Below are positions 12,793-28,600 of a stretch of DNA of 64,000 bases, one piece after another. The notes under the pieces are model-generated. The model ran no database searches. It was not told the DNA's origin and was given only the letters and a program-made list of their open reading frames with translations. A program made the translations under genes and the position numbers. The stretch spans positions 60,335,806 through 60,399,805 of the forward strand of contig NC_065531.1 of assembly GCF_020184175.1 (NCBI RefSeq), in the 5' to 3' direction. The number at the start of each line of letters is the position of its first letter. Within the stretch, counting starts at the first letter, position 1. The stretch is from Aphis gossypii (lineage: Eukaryota > Arthropoda > Insecta > Hemiptera > Aphididae).

Positions 12793-15700
12793 GTAAGTAT
12801 TTACAAACATGTTTTTTTTAATTTTAACTCTTTATCTGATATTAATTAGAAACCGGAAATAATAAAGTCAGTAAATTGAGATATAATAAAAAGGGATGGT
12901 TTTTTTTTTTATTTAAATTTCAATTCCGTTTTTTAACTTATCGCATCGACGAAATGAGACAAAGAGATCTTTTGTCCTGTTGGGAACACAATATGAATAT
13001 TTTTCAAAGGTCTAAAGATAAGTATAAAAATAAGCTGGCATAATTCTTTTTCATTTTTTTTCTCACAACACTTTGTGCTGCCCGAGAGTTTTAAATTACC
13101 GGCGATCACCCCGAGTAAGAGTTTCAACAGTTCATATTGTAATAATATAGCAATATATATATATGTCGTTCCCACAAAATAAAACAAACTCGATTTTGTA
13201 TTCAATGAGAATGATTTTTGATGAAAAATAAAACCACTTATTTATTATAAATACATTGCTGACTTTAAATTATACTTTCTTAAATATAATCATTATGCGG
13301 AATACTCGAAATATAACTTGTATCATATACCTAATTGTGTATACATATTATTATCAACCATCAAAAAGATCATTTGTCTCTTATCACGTCACAAAAACAG
13401 CAGTCGTCTGTTTATTGTATTACATTATATTATTATCGCTGTATTCGTTCTCAAAATTTGTTAAATGCTTTTTTTTTTATTATATAAATATGAGACGTGT
13501 ACATAATATCACCGTCAGTTTTTGTGGGGATGATATACCATGAACAGTCGTATAGAAACCCATTGTTTTACCGATTTATGTGGAGTATTGTGTGGGTTTT
13601 TCTCTCTAACTTTCTCTCCGTCCCACCACCTCGTTTTGACTGCTCACAGCACACACGATATAACAAAACGGCCGGTCGGCTGCTGGCTCATTGTTGAATC
13701 GCTGCAGCATTTTATCCCGACACTCGAACGTGATAAGGAGAATTACTCCGGGAAATTGAACTATTTACGTTCACATACGTGTGCACAACACATACTACCA
13801 CGAATAAACCGTTTTTTTTGTATATATATATAGTACGATAATATGTAGCGTTTTTTTTTTTACTTCCATTTTCTCCGCTACTGGCCATGCTGTTTTGTGG
13901 GCTACTAGTAATCTCGAATTAGGGAACGACTAGCACGGCAAGAGCAATGGGAGAATTGGAGTTGTATATACGGCCAAAAAATGTTTTAGCTTTTGAAATT
14001 ATTTACTAGACGGAGGGGAATTTATACTGACCATGACTGTATACTGTGTATCATTGACCACAGTATAAACTTGTCCAAAAGCTACGGCTTATGTGTATTG
14101 CACTGAAAAAGGAGAAAAGCTAAATACGAAAGGGAATAGAATTACGACTCTCACTCGCTCGTGATCCCAAATTTAAAAACAGATAATTCATACAGATTTA
14201 AAAGCGTAAAGCTGCAAGTTTTTCACAATACGATGAGTGACATTTATGAAAAATTTAATTTATCGTTTATATTTTATTATTATACATAATTGTTCGGTTT
14301 TTTAACATATAATGTGTTGTATAAAATATTCGTAATCAAATATTAATCAAATTTATTCGTCGGCAAACGCAGAGTCATTAAAATAACATGAGCATAGAAT
14401 TTAAAATTTAACTGACGGCATTAAAATCGACTAAACACACACTAATTAATATTTAAACACTTAAAAATGTTACTGTTAAAATATTAAAAAAAAAACTTAC
14501 GTATGATATACTTAAGATAATATTCTAATAATAAATAAAGCGTACTCTATTATTATACATAGTGAATAGTGATAAAATACATAAACAAAACTTATGTTTA
14601 TAGCTATGATTTGTATTTTATAACTTCTGTGGCTGCTTTTAATCTATACACAATATATATGCAATTGATAAAAGGTATTATCTCGAAAAATCAGTACGCA
14701 AACTCGCAGTTTACAACGATCGTCTATCAATACATTTATCCGGCTTAGGGTCTGGCTTTGGAGGAAAACGAGGAAGAGGGTGTACGCGGTATTATGGTTT
14801 CCGGACGTAATTAAGTATTATCCGATCCACCGAGTCCAATTGACCGTTTAGCAATCGCCGTCGTATTATGCTCCCACAATCCATCGTCTAAGACCACGAT
14901 TCGCATTATTGTTATCGAATAATAAAGCAGTGTTTCCCAAACTACGGTTCATAAAATTATTTTTTTGAATAACTCACATAATTTAAGGTAAATTATGTAT
15001 GTAATAAAATAATAACAATTAAGCGTATACCTATTATAATTATATTGAGAATAAATCAATATATTATATTTTTGTTGGTTACACATACGTTAAGCTAAAA
15101 TAAATACGTAGTATCTATACGTAAGCGATTCGGTGATAAATAACCCCGATATGAAAATTATTTGAACGTGGCAATATTTTCGAATTTTTTTTTTGGTCAG
15201 TTATCCGATTTCTATATTTAACCTTCCCTCGTCCATCTGGAAAAGTCTTAAGTCAAATGAATTAGTAAAAACTTAAATATTATTATAATGATCTAAATTA
15301 TTATATAATAGTACGTTTTTTGGAAGGATAGGTCGTCGACCTGAAGATGAGTGAACTATAGTGAATTGCCTTGACGGCTTGACATTAATTTCGGCGAACA
15401 ATAAGAAACAGAGTTCAGCATTTAATCACAGTCGTCGTCATTCTACGCGCGAGTTCTCTCCCACTCGCCACGTTTCGTAGATATTTTGAACTTCAACAAT
15501 AATTTTCGTACGATATTAATATTACACTATATTACGTACAACAGTGTGTGATGCGATGTATAAAAAATAAGAATGAAATTCCTCCTCACGGTGTCATGCG
15601 CACGGCACGGTTGCCGATACCATATGTTCCGCGCTCGACCTATAATAATATGTCGGATACGCGTGTTCCTTCGAGATAAACGCCACCCTGCGCGGTGCCG

Positions 15701-18700
15701 GGAAAGCGTGGGCGTTCGGAAGGCCGTCGTCATCGAGACCCACTAGGCTGGGTCGACGTCGGCAGCTTAATGTCGGGTCGTGAGGGATAAAAGTAATATA
15801 TTGTATAAGTTTGGGTGTATATACGCGCGGATCTATCGGGTGCGCCGGTCGTCGCCTCTTCACATCCCTGTTTACACGCAAAACTGTTGCGTGTCGCCAA
15901 ACCCGACCTTGAAACTCACGAAAGTCTGTAGAAAAATAAAATATATACCACGGTCGTATACTCTTCTCACTGTTCGTAAAATACTTACGATTGTTTTACG
16001 TGAATTGTAACGTTTCAGAGAAAAGCACAACCGTAATTTAGTCGGCGTGGCCGTACGATTGATATAATAATACACTAATCGGATATGTGTTTCTACCGAC
16101 GATTAATGATTTCCCGTCGAGTCGAATAATCACATAATATGTTTATCATAAATACGTCATTATCCAGATTTACGGACACCCCTTCGTAATTTTTATCGAT
16201 TTACTTAATACTTGTTTATAAATTGATGGCATTTTTCGGTTTTTTATTATTTAACAAATTTTGACAAATTATAAAATTATTTATTAAATTAACAATAAAA
16301 TATTATATTATAAAACATTTAATGTTATGATATTGTAATATAACGTCAGTCATCTCAATATTATATTTATTTTTTATGCGTATATGATATTATACTTGTA
16401 TACTGGATAGATCTATATTTTGTGATTAAAATCTGTTGTTTTGCTCACACCTATATTGAATATATAAAACGTTTTGTTGAATTGTTATAGATATTATAAT
16501 GATATTATAACACCGATAAGGTACGTCATTTGTTGACATTATAATATATTATTATTTCTATATTACGATCTTTCAGTTTTAATTTTATACTTACTGTGTC
16601 TACGTTAAAAAATCAGATCGCCGGTTTTTTCACCAGTTAAATTTAATAATAAACTATTAAAATATTTTAATAATGTTGCTTTAATTACGCGTTGATTTAT
16701 GTCATTCAATAGCATGCCTTCAAGTGTATATAAAAGACTTTAATGCTAGTTATAGTTTTTATACAGTGATACTGGCCGCTTTTTATATTATATCTTCAAT
16801 AGTTCAATAAAATGTTGAATACTATTTAAGTTTAAAGTAGTGATGTGGACTTTTCGAAAAATGTTCAATTATAAAAGTATTGTACAATCAAGTGTTTTGG
16901 AGAATCGCGTTATCTGATCTAAGCCTTGGCATTAATAATAATATTTGATTCTAAATATGTGTGGAAATATTCCAATATTTTCAGAAAAACTTTAATAATA
17001 AAATGCTCTCTTTGTTTTTGATTACTTGATTTCTTAAAAATCAGATTATTAATGATTTGTGTTGCAAATTTTATTGCGTATACAATATATTATAATACAT
17101 AGTCTTCACATTATATATTATATAGAATGTATAAATAAGTTCTACAACAAATCTATATAAATAACTCATAGATTCTCAAATACTTATACTGCATTTTCTA
17201 CTGTAACCTGACGAATTTATAAAAACTAACAACTTTATAATATTATCTTAATAATCTCCTAATCCATATCTTTTTTCTTGTGACAATTTTCTACTTAAAT
17301 TTTTTTGACGACTATAATTATTTTGCTATACAATAACTATTTTATTTATTATCTTGCGATGCAACCAAGTAAATTCTACTTCATAAGTATATGATTTTAA
17401 TTTCAACTTAATGGTTATTAAATTAAATTAACAAACGTGTTGCAATGAGGTGTGTTAATATATATTTTAAAGCTAATATTGTAATCGAGTCACTATGTAC
17501 AACGATTAGTCTTCTGAAAAAAAAAAACGCCCCAGAGGACTGAATTACAATTTAAACACTACGAACTTTCTTTATTCGAGGTGGGGAGGGGTGTCTTTCC
17601 CTTCACAATGCTATTTATATAAATCGAATATCGGACCCGGTGTGTATCGTTTTTTACACGTCATTCAGCGAGAACACATTGCCGTCATTAAATACGAAGG
17701 AAATTGGACCTGGTCTTCGTGTTGGCACAAATTACGACCCTCCTGCGACTTCATTATCGAAATCATGTGTGGCGCGTTATCGCACACTGTATACGAGTGT
17801 GCGTATAATCTCACTTATATTCCCTCGGCGTTTTTGACAGCTCTGTCATAAATCAAATAGTGATAATAAGTAAAATAGGCGTCACACTACGCTGGAGCTA
17901 CCGCCACGAATCGCAAGATATCGTCTTTCCGCCAACGCTGTGTGTCAAACGTTATATACATAATAATATATACTTGTACGCTGACATTAACCGTATTCTA
18001 ACCAAACAAGAAGAACAATTTTCAATCCCTGATCAATCTTTATTTATCTAAATGATATTATGCTATCACCTACCGAGTATTCGATAATCTCTATTTTTTT
18101 ACATTAATTATCATTACGGAAAACTGTAATAATTATTTGTACGCTTTATTGAATTTATACTATATACCAAAAATAAAATTCCAGTTAAATGCTGCGACCT
18201 TCATGAATACATTCTTAAACATTTAATATACGTTTCTAAAGTTTGTTGCAAATTTATGAGCAACAAGCTTACTTAGAACACTATATAATATACTAATCAC
18301 GGTATCGGAATATTCTCGCACCCGTTTCAACTACTTGCGCATCTCGAGAAAGAGCGGCATACTTAATACCTTGAACATAGTTAATGCGACGACCAACCTT
18401 TGGTATGATGGAAATGGTTGGGAGAGTAACCCACAGTTTTGACGTTCTTTACGCAATAATAATAAAAATAGCAATAAATATAATAATAACATTTGAGTGT
18501 GTGGAAACAGAAAAACATAACGCGTCGGGAGTTCGATGGCTGCGCACACGCACTGGAGAAAAATTTGACCGTAAAGTCGCTTTGATGGGACGAACGTGTA
18601 GAGACGTTTTATTGTCTTGTAAACGGGGTCACGCCCGTGGAGGCAGTAGCTTTAACGTGGCGTTCGTCGTAGGCATGTAATAAAAAGAGAGGAGCATTTT

Positions 18701-21700
18701 GGGTGGTGGTTGAAAAAAACATATCGTTTCGAATTCAATAAGATAAAAGGCGAAAAACGTGTTGATGATATACGCGTGTGCGTAAAATATTGAGTATCAT
18801 ATTATGAAAATTGTAAAACTACCAACACCCCTCCAGCGCGTAACAAACACGCGAATAAAGATAATATTTTTTGGTTATAAAAAAAAAAAAGTTCACAGCG
18901 CCATTTTTGGCGTGCCATAAATTTCTGATGTTTTTTTTAAAGCTCGTGGTGTATATAGATGATGTACTCTCCCGTCCCGAAATCTAGCATTGGATCTACT
19001 GCTACCACCGTCCACGTGTAGTCAATTTAATTTTCCGTCGTATAAACCGTCGTGGCAGAAAAACTCTTTTTTCGCTATAAACTCCTTTATTTCATTTATT
19101 TTTTTTTCACGTGGGATGAAAATTAACTTTCAGAAAGGTTTAATGAACTGCAACGGAATTATATGTGTGACATAATAATATTTACCTTATACGCACCTAC
19201 TTTATTATTGGTTTAGTTATAAAGACCGCTGACCTGCGTATATAAATTGTCGATATATTTTTAATTTATCTTATTTATTATAACATTATTTCTCTAAAAT
19301 ATCCGGTATATGATAGTACTGTTATAGTACAAATAAAAGTGTATGTCATTCAAACTCATAGAAGCACACTCAAAAAATATCAGTAGGATTTGAGGATATA
19401 ATTAATAAATACTTTTAAAAAAATGCTTTAGAAGCCGGTGAAACCCATTTTATGTTTTATTTTGTGATATAATTACGAACTAATGTCGGCAAATCAAAGA
19501 ACTTTATTTTAGCCGAAACAATGAACGATTATGATAATATTTTTGTAAGGCTACCTACGTTGTAAAATTTAGATATTAATTTCTATATTTTTGAGAACTA
19601 CAACTCTGGTATATCTATTTTAAATTCTAATAGATATGCATTTTACAGTGATAATTAGCAAGTAAAATTATACGGGTATGTTGTTACAATAATTACACAG
19701 AAACTGTCTTTTTTTTTTATATAAAAACCCATTAGCCATTACAAAAAACTATTTTTACACTTTTTTTAGTAAAAGTATTTAACAGTATTTAAGAGGAATA
19801 AAGGTATGAATGAGACGAAATAACGAATAATCCATAAATATATATATATATATATGATACATTTATAGTAACTCAATTCAAAATGTTTCCTTTTTACGTC
19901 ACTACTGTATTACCTACACATATAGTAATAATATATATACATAAATATACCGAAATGGTCACCGTACGAATTTAACATTTCTCTATAACCTGTTACTTAA
20001 AAGTTCTCAACTCGATAACTCGATACGCTCTAGTGATTACGACTATGGGTTGCCTTAATGTCATTCTACTCGGAGTACACTTGATGAGAATCGTCGATTA
20101 AGGACACAATTTATATATACTAGACGAGATTTACGAGGAAACCGATTTTTATACATTTTCCTTCGTCGCGTTCATTACATATTTTCGAAATTCGAGAAGG
20201 AAAAACATAATCCTTTTATACGACTACACTCTTGCCGTATACAATATTGTTCGTGTATAATAATATTATCGTCATAGATAGGATAGTGTAAAATCAGCAT
20301 TTTTGTTCATTGCGCGTTGAAAATGGTAAGTTTCCATTGTAATGTTTAGTATCTATTATAAATATTTTCTGTATCACTTTTATAGTGTATATCAGCTATA
20401 TCTATATAGTATTTATCCCGTTTACTATTATAGTATTATTGTTCAAGTCCGTTCTTTATTCATTCGAAGTTAATTACAATTATGATACTGAGTATTTTCA
20501 AAATATATTTAAAACCATTTACAGTAAATATTTAATTTCACTGCAATCAATTTACAGTAAAAATATAAAGCAATTAGTCTTTGCTTGCTTTTTCTTCATT
20601 TTAAGTACGTTAATAATTAGTAAAACTAACAACATGTTTAGATAGTGACACCGATCCTTTTATTCGTGTATTGCGTTCACCACAAGCTCTGTTTGTGTGA
20701 TTCAGGGTAGTATTATCAACCTACCTAAAACCTAATACTCAACAGACATTATTGATTATTTTTTTATACATAGTTTTTCTAAAATAATAGCTCAAAGGTT
20801 AGTAATTAACTAATATTCTTGTAGGTAATAGTAGATCGTTACATATGATAATCGTTTTTAATAATTGTTTGTCTTATATATATATTATTTATACTATATT
20901 TGTTTTTCGAGTTATTTAATAGAGAAAATTAAAATGTTTAATCAAAGAAAGGTTCGTATTGGAAAATTTGTTAACAATGGTCTACGAATGAATTATGAAT
21001 AATTATTATTATCATACAAGACAAATGAACTTCAGTACCTCCATACAGTGTGTGTACACGCGTGTACGAATTTAATCGAATACCTATTTATAAAATTGAA
21101 CAGCATCATAAACTGTAAAATCCATGTTTGACCGACACAATAGCGATATAATATGTAACCACCTCATAATAATAATTATCATTATTACGTGATGTAAATA
21201 AACACGGCAGCAGTATAATAATATTATGATTTTGCAAAGATATTGACGTCATAACAGACGTTAATTACTATTATGGTTCCATTATACGCTATGGGTAATA
21301 AATTAAAAATTTGTTTAAGGCTGTATTAGCAGTGTAAAATATAACGTGTGAGTGGTATGTACGACAAAACAAAAATAAAATTATTTTTAGTTTGTATAGT
21401 CAGAGTTTTGTCTTTAATGGCTTTTAATTAATACTCGTATATGTATTCGTATGACTCTTCTATTTACTTTTATGTTCATACTATTGCATTAAACACCATT
21501 TAATGTATAATTTAAGTATAAAAGCTTATTGTTGATCAGGTGAGTTGATTAAAACAAATACAATTAAAATGTATACTCACTGTGATTGTACAGTCAGACG
21601 TTTTGATGCAATGGTTTTTTCGATGAACAATATCTCTTTTAACAGTGTTCATGATACTTTACGACGCGAGCTTCGTTTGAATAGAAACTGATTTTTTTTA

Positions 21701-24700
21701 TTTTTAACGCTGAAAAACGTTGGAGTCGATAATATTACGCTTGTTATTGGTATTATTATGAAACTAGCAGTGTATCAAAACGAAATAGACGTCAGCCTAA
21801 TCGCAATTTGCCAGTTCAACGAGCTGTAGCGCTAAAATTTTATTTACAATTTTTCGCATTCGCCCTTGATTCCATATCGCTGGAGGAAGGGGTTATCATA
21901 CCGTCAGTCGATAAAAAAAAAAGTAATAATAATAATACACACTCAACCGCCTATAATAGTCAAATACGATGTACTATGGTGTATAATATCAGCTGCATCC
22001 GATGGATTACTTGAAAATTGTGATGCTTCATGCTGCGGTATCACACTATGGTCCGACTTTTAGTTATATTGTGTACGCTTTTGTTATACACACAACGCGA
22101 TGTTATCACAATATCATGTACGTGTGCAATGATAGTATTTTGACTATTCATTATTACGCTACACGATGTAATGATAATATAATGGAAGTAGCGCCCAAAG
22201 GGGAAATCATAACTAGGTAACAAGGTAATTGATTTTCTAATCTGATGTGGACTTCACAAAACATAATAATAATGGTCAACCGAACGGTACATCGTGATCG
22301 AGATCGATTGTGTGTGCACTGTGTTGACTGAGACTTTGTTGAAGGGTTGACGGAATGACCGTAATATAGTCTCTTTCCATTGCATGTATAATACCTACTA
22401 ACATTGCACTGAAACAATGTTACATTTTACAAATATATTTATCTATTGTACGACGAGCAATTTAATCACGTGTTTTATGTTGTTTATTGTGTGATTCGCA
22501 GGAAGCCGAGAGTGCAATCGCTGCGATGAACGGTCAATGGCTAGGCAGCAGGAGCATAAGGACAAATTGGGCGACCAGAAAACCGCCGACGTTAAAAACC
22601 GACTGTAAGTACACCGAATTATAAAGTTTACAAACTATACTGATATTTCCATCTTTTTGTCGCCTTTAAATTATATTTCCATATCGTCTCTGCTTAATAT
22701 TATGATACTTTGTTCGTATTACGTATATACTTTTGTTATTAATTTCGATCCACTGCCACCGCCACCACCAAATTTGTTGCTCGTCAGCGATACATTTCAC
22801 TACCTACATATACACCATTGAGTGTGGGATGGAGACAAATGTAAGAGGGCGTTCGTGGAGGGTCTTAAGGCCCCGTAGGTATCCCACGGGAGTTTACTGC
22901 GCCAGAGTCTTTTGTGTGTGCACGGCTCCGTCAGGGTTTGCACTTCATTATTCATATTGTAACCAATCAAACGGGTCAAGGCGGCGGCGGCAACGGTCGA
23001 CAGCGCAGGGATATATTTTGCGTAATTTGTTCTAACAACGTTACCAAGATTAAACGGAAATTAAATGCCCGTCGGATGTTGCAGGTACCTATATATTATA
23101 TTATGTATATTGTATAATATAAACAATAATATAATATCTCAGTTTATTCTGCGAAAATAAGAACGAAATATTTTTATTACTATTATCAGAGACTACTAGG
23201 TACAGTACCACCTAGTACGAAATCTCTAAAAGTCGCGGAATGGGAAAAATATGAACATCGCTCCATCCGTCTGTGTGGGCCGCCACCGACGCTATCGCGT
23301 CATCGCGTCGTCCTCTTGCCGCGAGGAAAACTGATTGATTCTAGTTGACGTCCGCGTGTTGAGTAGAAACTCTACCGTCATTTATCCATGTCAAATCGTA
23401 TTCCGTCTCCTCGCGCACTTCTCACCTACATCCGTGGGTAAGACGATGGAAAAAAATATGTGTCAGATATCCCAAGGCGATTCACGGGCTGCCATGCCGG
23501 CGGGTTGTGTACACATAATATATAATAATATGTGAATACACTTCAGGCTACATTACTCTGCAGCGTATTTGTGTTGAAATTTCAAACGGCACATGAGCGC
23601 TGTCAGATCCCATTGAAATTAAATCAAACCCGGGTAAAATATTCTGTTCCGTTTTCGTTTAGACGAGCCGACTTTGATGGCAACGCGTTTTTTCTCTAAA
23701 CCCCACGGTTTCGGCCTGTAATACGTCTTTTATATTTTGTTTAAGATTATCACGTGATATTATACCGAGCTGCTTGTACCCGACTCATATTCCAACACAT
23801 AATTATTATTGTTACGTCCGACACAAGTCTATAGTGATAAAATATGTTATTATAATATTGTTACATCCAGTGTTGAGACTATTTAGATAATACCTTTTAA
23901 TATTTTATCTCATGTAGATAAATGTTGTTTAAGTTATCTATTGCTAATCTGAGATAAAATAGAAATCATATCCACGAACAAAATATGTTATTTAAAACAT
24001 TTTTAATAATTTCCCGCGTGCTATACAATATAATATACAAAATTCACAGTACACTTTTCTTCCGTTTGTTTTTATTTTATTTACAACGAATTGACGACAT
24101 AAAGGTTCCGTTGTTGTTGTCTTCATCCTTCTCCTCATCCGTCTTCGTTTACTCACAAGTGTTGTTAGGATTGGAGGACATGCTTCAAAAAATTAAGACG
24201 ACCTGAACGTATACGTCTCGTCACGTGCAATTTATACGATGATAATATATTATAATTTATAAGTATTACCTCTATATTTTTGACCTCAGTGATCTGATCA
24301 ACGATGAATTTAGTAGAAAAAAGTAAAATAACTTAAATTGCATTCCCAAAAAAAGCACCTTAGAGTTACCAATGAAATGTCTACCTATATTTTTTTCAAT
24401 TCATAGGTAGTACAAGAAAATCGATTATAAAATATCCCGTGTTTTTTTTTTTTTTTTTTGGAATTTTAATTTTAGGTGATATGAAACCATTAATTATCTC
24501 TTAATGACATATAATAAGGTTATTTTAATTTTAATAGTTAGGTACTATATTTAAAAGTAACGTACAACTGCAATGACAACTACCAAATGGTTATGCAGTA
24601 AACAGTGATTACATCAAAAAGTATTAAAGTTTTCAAAAATATTTTTTTACATCGTTTGAATGAATTACAAAACTTCATTATGGAAAAGAATATAGTTGTT

Positions 24701-25594
24701 ACTATTTTTTTATCTTAGTAATTGTTTAAGTTTTTAATTTTCTAAATGACAACATCCATTTTGTATGTTATACACGGAACCAGAATATAATTCCGAGAGT
24801 TTTGGTATACGGGTATAAAAATGGAATTGCAAACGAGTAATTAATTAGTTATACATAACTTAAAAGTATTTAAAGTTTAGAACGGAGAAGCATGGGGATA
24901 CCCCGCAAAATGTTGATATTATATTTAGATCGTCTAAACTTTTAACACGCATAACTAATTAATTATACTCGTTCAAAATTCGATTTTTGTACATAGAAGT
25001 TTTCATAAATCTAAAGTCACACAAATAAATATAAAAATGTTTTACAATTAAATAATAAAAACGAAAATCAGACTATTTTCTCTATTTAATTGAAATGATT
25101 AATTATTATCCCATTGTCAGTGGTTTATTAGTTAGTATAATATGGTCGTATTTTTGTGATTCATTGTAAAAATAATGTTTCAATAGTTTTCAAATATTCT
25201 TACTTACCTGCAAAATTCGGTGATTAAATATAACGAACTAAAAGCAATGTTTCACAATTTTAAAAACTTAAAAGTTTGGTGAAAAATAATAATAAATTTT
25301 CATCTGAATCACCTACGAGGCAATTTGAGTAAAAATAAAAGATTAAATCCATCAACTAAGGTTATCCGGGGAGAAATCGGTAAAATATAATATAGGAAAC
25401 AGCTATAATGCGCTTTTGCCGCTCATAGTGAAAATCTACAGGAAACGGTCGAAATCCGGTTAATTCTTAACCGACGGTTATCGTAATATTATAACAATAA
25501 CAACGGTGTCGACGGGTCGTGTATATTAATTTGTCGAGACTCGAAGAGCATTTGAATAATTGATTCAAATAGTAGACGGTCATAACGCGCGTAC

Positions 25595-25628
<34 letters not shown>

Positions 25629-28600
25629 TTATTATAATGATAATTATTATTACTATTATTACTATAGTAAACAAGTAAACAGCGGAAACACAACCGCGGG
25701 CGCAAGTACTGTAAATGATACTGAAAGCGGACTTTACTCGACTTTGGTACATCTTACACACGTCACACACACACATACACATACATAATTTTCTTAGATG
25801 CATTTTTCTATCATTTTATATAATTTTAATCATTATTTATTAAATTATGTTCTATTTCATCTATTTAATTATTATGAACTGTTACAGTTAAAGCAAAGTT
25901 TAGATAAATAATCAATAACTTTGAATGCACTAAGGTTACCCATAATTAAAAAAAAATAATTTATTTAACTTTTTTTATTCTTAAGATAAAATGAATATTA
26001 CTCACTGTGTATACATTATTTTCTATTTTCTAATAAAAATACGAGTATGGGCTTCAGAAAAGTATTATATTTTTTTTAAATGACATTGAAAGTCTTCTTT
26101 AACAAAAATTATACACATATATGCAAGGACGATAAAGATTTCATAAGAATTTGCATATTATATTACATTATATTGTATATATTAGCCGCACGCTAAAACG
26201 GGTCAAATAAAATATACTCATACAGTCATATTATATTAAAACGTTTCGGCGTTAGATGGAATTAAATTTGTATATCTTGTTTGCTCTTTTTATCATGCAT
26301 ATCACTTAATTGTCTTTCACGTGGATACTCGATTAAAGTGTAAGTTTTAATTACTATATAACATGTTTAATGAAAAAAATGCAGCATTACAACGATTTTA
26401 ATATTTTAAACATCGATTTAAGTTTTTAACCAATTGAGTACGTTTTAGCATAAAAAAAAAATAATTTTACTATTTAAAAATTTTAAAAATTATTCGTACT
26501 TTTTTCATACAGACTACATGGATATATTATTTTATATAAACACATATACTATTTTTTATTTTAATTACGTGAATGTACTTGACACTTTTTTTCTTAGCAC
26601 TGTGTGCCGGTCGCATTCACTGCAACTGCAGCCGTCACGGCGACACGAGCATTTTATATTTTCCGCACGCATACAAGTATAAAACATTATAATATTAATA
26701 TAATAAGTTTAATTTAACGTAAAAATATTAATTCTGACACCCTGATCAGAATAAATTGTAATTAGTTTTATAAAAACTGTGATGTTAACGTACCTACGTA
26801 ACACAAAATTGTGACCATCTGTCATCGTATATTTTAATATACGTTCGTGATAATTAAAGGACACGGATGAGTCATACAGTTTATAATAAAATACTTTATT
26901 TCCAAACAATGACACATATTTTAGGATTTATTTTATGGATTGGTGAGTTTGTATATGGGTGTGTGTTGAATGGAGGAGTACGTATTTATCTATATCTTTT
27001 ACCAAAAAGTGTTCCGATTTTATAATTTTTAAACATAACTCATTAATGACTTTATATACGTTATACTTTTGAGATTATGGTGGCTCGATAATATTATATA
27101 CCAACTAATTTTCTATTCTTACTAGTGGGAAATCATAATTTTACTAGTTAAGCTTAAGTTATTAGTTATTATCTACAATAATGACATTTTTTTGTACATA
27201 ATAAATACATAGTTGTTTGACTTTAACTCTATAGAACCTTCCATATTTTTTTATTTTCTCCGATTCAACATTGAGATTGGGGAGTTATTTGTAATTACTA
27301 TTTATCACTATTTATCACTCGCAGTTAATATACTATTCGATACTCAAACGCCAACTGCTTTAGAAACGTATATTTTCAGAGTTCTAGAAATACTATACAT
27401 CATTGAACAGTTAATATTTTATTGAAAAAAGTTCAAGGGTCCGTTTTTGTTGAAAAGATACCCCAGCCTCCTTTAAACTTGTTACTGGCTTAAAAGCCTT
27501 AGGGTTCTAAAATTCATCGGAAAAAAAACCCCGGTAACAGTTTTGATAACAACACATGGTTGGAGCTGTTTTGTTATATTCCCTAAGACTTCTTTATAGG
27601 TATTTCAATTTATTTATTCTTTTTTTCTTTGGAAACGATTTACATGTTTTTCTTTAATAATTCCAAATGTCACGACAATATTATTGATTTTGTTTATTTT
27701 TAGAGGATATTTCACGAATAGAGGTACCGGAAAATAAAAATAATAACATCTTGTATACATTTTCTTTTTCCCGTATTTTTCATTCCGCTTGCTTAGACAT
27801 TTTACTTCTTCGTCACCATACTATGACAATCATGGCCCACGGGTGTAACTGTTGATTCAGCGTTCAACGTGTGTTCCTGCGCTTGTTCGAAAAGCTGCAT
27901 TCACTTATGGAGGGCTTCGCGAGAAAAATGGAATAGCAGTAGGTAAAAAAAAACAACACAATATATTTTCAGCCCCCGCAATATTTGCGGGAAATTAGTT
28001 TTTAAACAATATATCTCGCATCTGATAGGGAACATATTGCGAAGGTAATCTGAACCGAAATTATATTTTTGTTTTCATTCAATTTAATGTTACCGTTGTT
28101 GTAGTAGTTCTTTCCCCCGCCTGTATTATTTATATTTCGAATTAATTTCGAAATGTAGTAATGACTTATTTCAATTCTGTCTACGACCTGTATATTTTTG
28201 TAAACGATACAAAACTTTACTCACTAGCCACGACTACACCAGACTGGTAGAATATAAATACGAATCATATGGAAAAATAATTTAATATCAAGATTTTTGT
28301 TTTTCTTGCGTGTTGTGTTTCCGTCCATCGCTTTTACGAAAGCAACTATATTAATTATGTGCATAGATAATAAAAACACACATTTACGTACATTACCTGC
28401 CTATACTCAATATATTATAAGTAATATGTTTCAAAATGACGTAACCAACTGCGAGTTTGGTTGCCTCTTTTTTGCTCGGTATGACGAGCGTACACGTGTG
28501 TCCCAAATTCTACGTAGTTATCTTTTGTACAGTACCTTAACAGTATTCTACTCTTAATAACTACAAAACGCATATGATTCTGTAAAATAGGTATGAACAT

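Noticed and set aside
17591..17851. 86-codon frame overlapped by another + frame, in a GC-richer patch of intron
   Set aside because: No recognisable motif, and more than one frame is open over the same bases, as expected by chance when GC is higher.
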